Origin: Archilochus colubris
Lineage: Eukaryota > Chordata > Aves > Apodiformes > Trochilidae
Length of the DNA stretch: 64,000 nucleotides
Assembly (NCBI GenBank): GCA_023079485.1
Contig: CM041085.1
Location: 26,087,121-26,151,120 of the forward strand
Direction: 5' to 3'
The stretch's first letter is position 1. Every line of letters starts with the position of its first letter. Under the pieces are notes generated by a model. The model saw nothing but the letters and a program-made list of their open reading frames with translations. It searched no databases and was not told the origin of the DNA. Below are positions 63,101 through 64,000 of the stretch, piece by piece. Made by a program: the position numbers and the translations under genes.

Positions 63101-64000
63101 TAACACATAATCATTAAATACAAACTATTTCAGAATTAATAAAAATTTAAAACATTTCAGGCTAAACCAGCCATAATTGGGGTGATTTTTACAGATACAT
63201 CAGTCCTGAAAAGGGAGCTGGATTACCTGTGGAAAAAAGCATGTGATTAATGAATTTTGATTATATTACCTTTTGTCCAGCTTGCTGCTGTCATCTCACA
63301 ATTTTTGATTGCCTCTTCTGTGCATTGCTTTAGCAAGGTAGAAATGGCACCTGTTTAGAGTCTAGTTTGCAGGACATTTATGGCAAAAATAAAAAAGAGT
63401 AAATGTGCAGGGGAGAAATTTTAGAAGTAAGATTAGACATATTATGATATATATGTTCCAGATATTTTCCATCTACAAAATGGAAAATCGGTGTTTATGA
63501 GAGTTGATTTGTATTTGAATGATTTGGCTAGCAGGTAAGTAGGGAAATCCAGCACAGCTCAGGCATCTGTGGTGGGCTTTCTGCAGCTGCTGGGGATTTA
63601 GTTCAAGTGGCCAGGGCTTCTGGAATGGAGAAGCTGAAACCCATCTCGGCTGCTGCTGCTGTGCTCAGGAAATTCTGCCTGGCAAAAGCATCACCATGGT
63701 GATAACAAAAAGTTGTAGGGAATTAGAGCTTTGTGTCAATGGTGAGGCAAAATGGAGACCTGTGCCAGGGCAAGGAAGGCTGACACTGTGTGTTACACTA
63801 AAAGGGTCAGAAAAGAAGCCAACGGGTCATCTCAAATGAGAGCAAAATCAAGAGGTACTTGAATTCTTTTTTTTTTTTTCCCTAGTAGTTTTGAAAGACT
63901 CTGAGGAAGCACTGCTGAATAAGAAAGAATCTCAGCAACTTTCAAAATCTACCCAGACTGGTTGCTGTTATCTGGGCTGGATCTCTGAAGACTTAAGTTG
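54126..64000. other. Downstream intergenic region, no gene seen
   Basis: Nearly 10 kb of AT-rich non-coding DNA after RRP15. Open frames are short and lack motifs. It contains (TA)n tracts at 61,900-62,080, minor TATATG tracts near 54,215-54,245, and a GC-richer island at about 59,820-60,080 of unknown origin. By mammalian synteny TGFB2 should follow on the same strand, but no TGFB2 coding exon is recognisable up to 64,000. Confidence 0.6.
61900..62080. repeat. Clustered (TA)n and TATG microsatellites
   Basis: Three AT-dinucleotide runs (about 61925-61940, 61976-61995 and 62037-62076), separated by short unique sequence. Confidence 0.9.

Noticed and set aside
54126..64000. First exon of TGFB2, the expected next gene
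   Set aside because: No frame resembling its signal peptide and start of the latency peptide was found; the gene probably begins beyond 64,000.

Overview
This is a vertebrate nuclear genome window, almost certainly from a bird. The evidence is one spliced protein gene with GT-AG introns and a CpG-rich promoter, long AT-rich non-coding DNA, and several CR1 LINE 3' ends of avian type that finish in ATTCTATG repeats. Nothing prokaryotic is present: no operons, ribosome binding sites, CRISPR arrays or insertion sequences.

Layout. Bases 1-30,840 are intergenic. I see no exon there. They hold a (TAAAA)n microsatellite (5731-5838), two short CR1 tails (about 8960-9236 and 9453-9502), a compact solo LTR with a perfect 6-bp target duplication (15117-15324), several AT-rich blocks that could be cis-regulatory, and a degraded CR1 copy ending just before the gene (about 29845-30561). 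Bases 30,840-31,400 are a CpG-rich promoter region.

Bases 31,007-53,631 (+) encode RRP15, a nucleolar factor for 60S ribosomal subunit maturation. Five coding exons at 31007-31070, 33809-34086, 36290-36387, 37206-37407 and 53482-53631 join in phase to give 263 residues. Introns 1-3 are short (2.7, 2.2 and 0.8 kb). Intron 4 is 16 kb and carries a fairly well preserved CR1 on the opposite strand; intron 2 carries a CR1 tail on the same strand. Two AATAAA signals follow the stop codon within 500 bases.

Bases 54,130-64,000 are again non-coding, with low-complexity TA/TG tracts and one unexplained GC-richer island. In mammals RRP15 lies between SPATA17 and TGFB2. I recognised no exon of either, so the window seems to fall between them.

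I found no convincing undescribed biological system. The most informative observations are the complete RRP15 exon structure with a YY1-like element on its start codon, the very short solo LTR, the ORF-bearing antisense CR1 in intron 4, and some perfect inverted repeats and candidate regulatory blocks.
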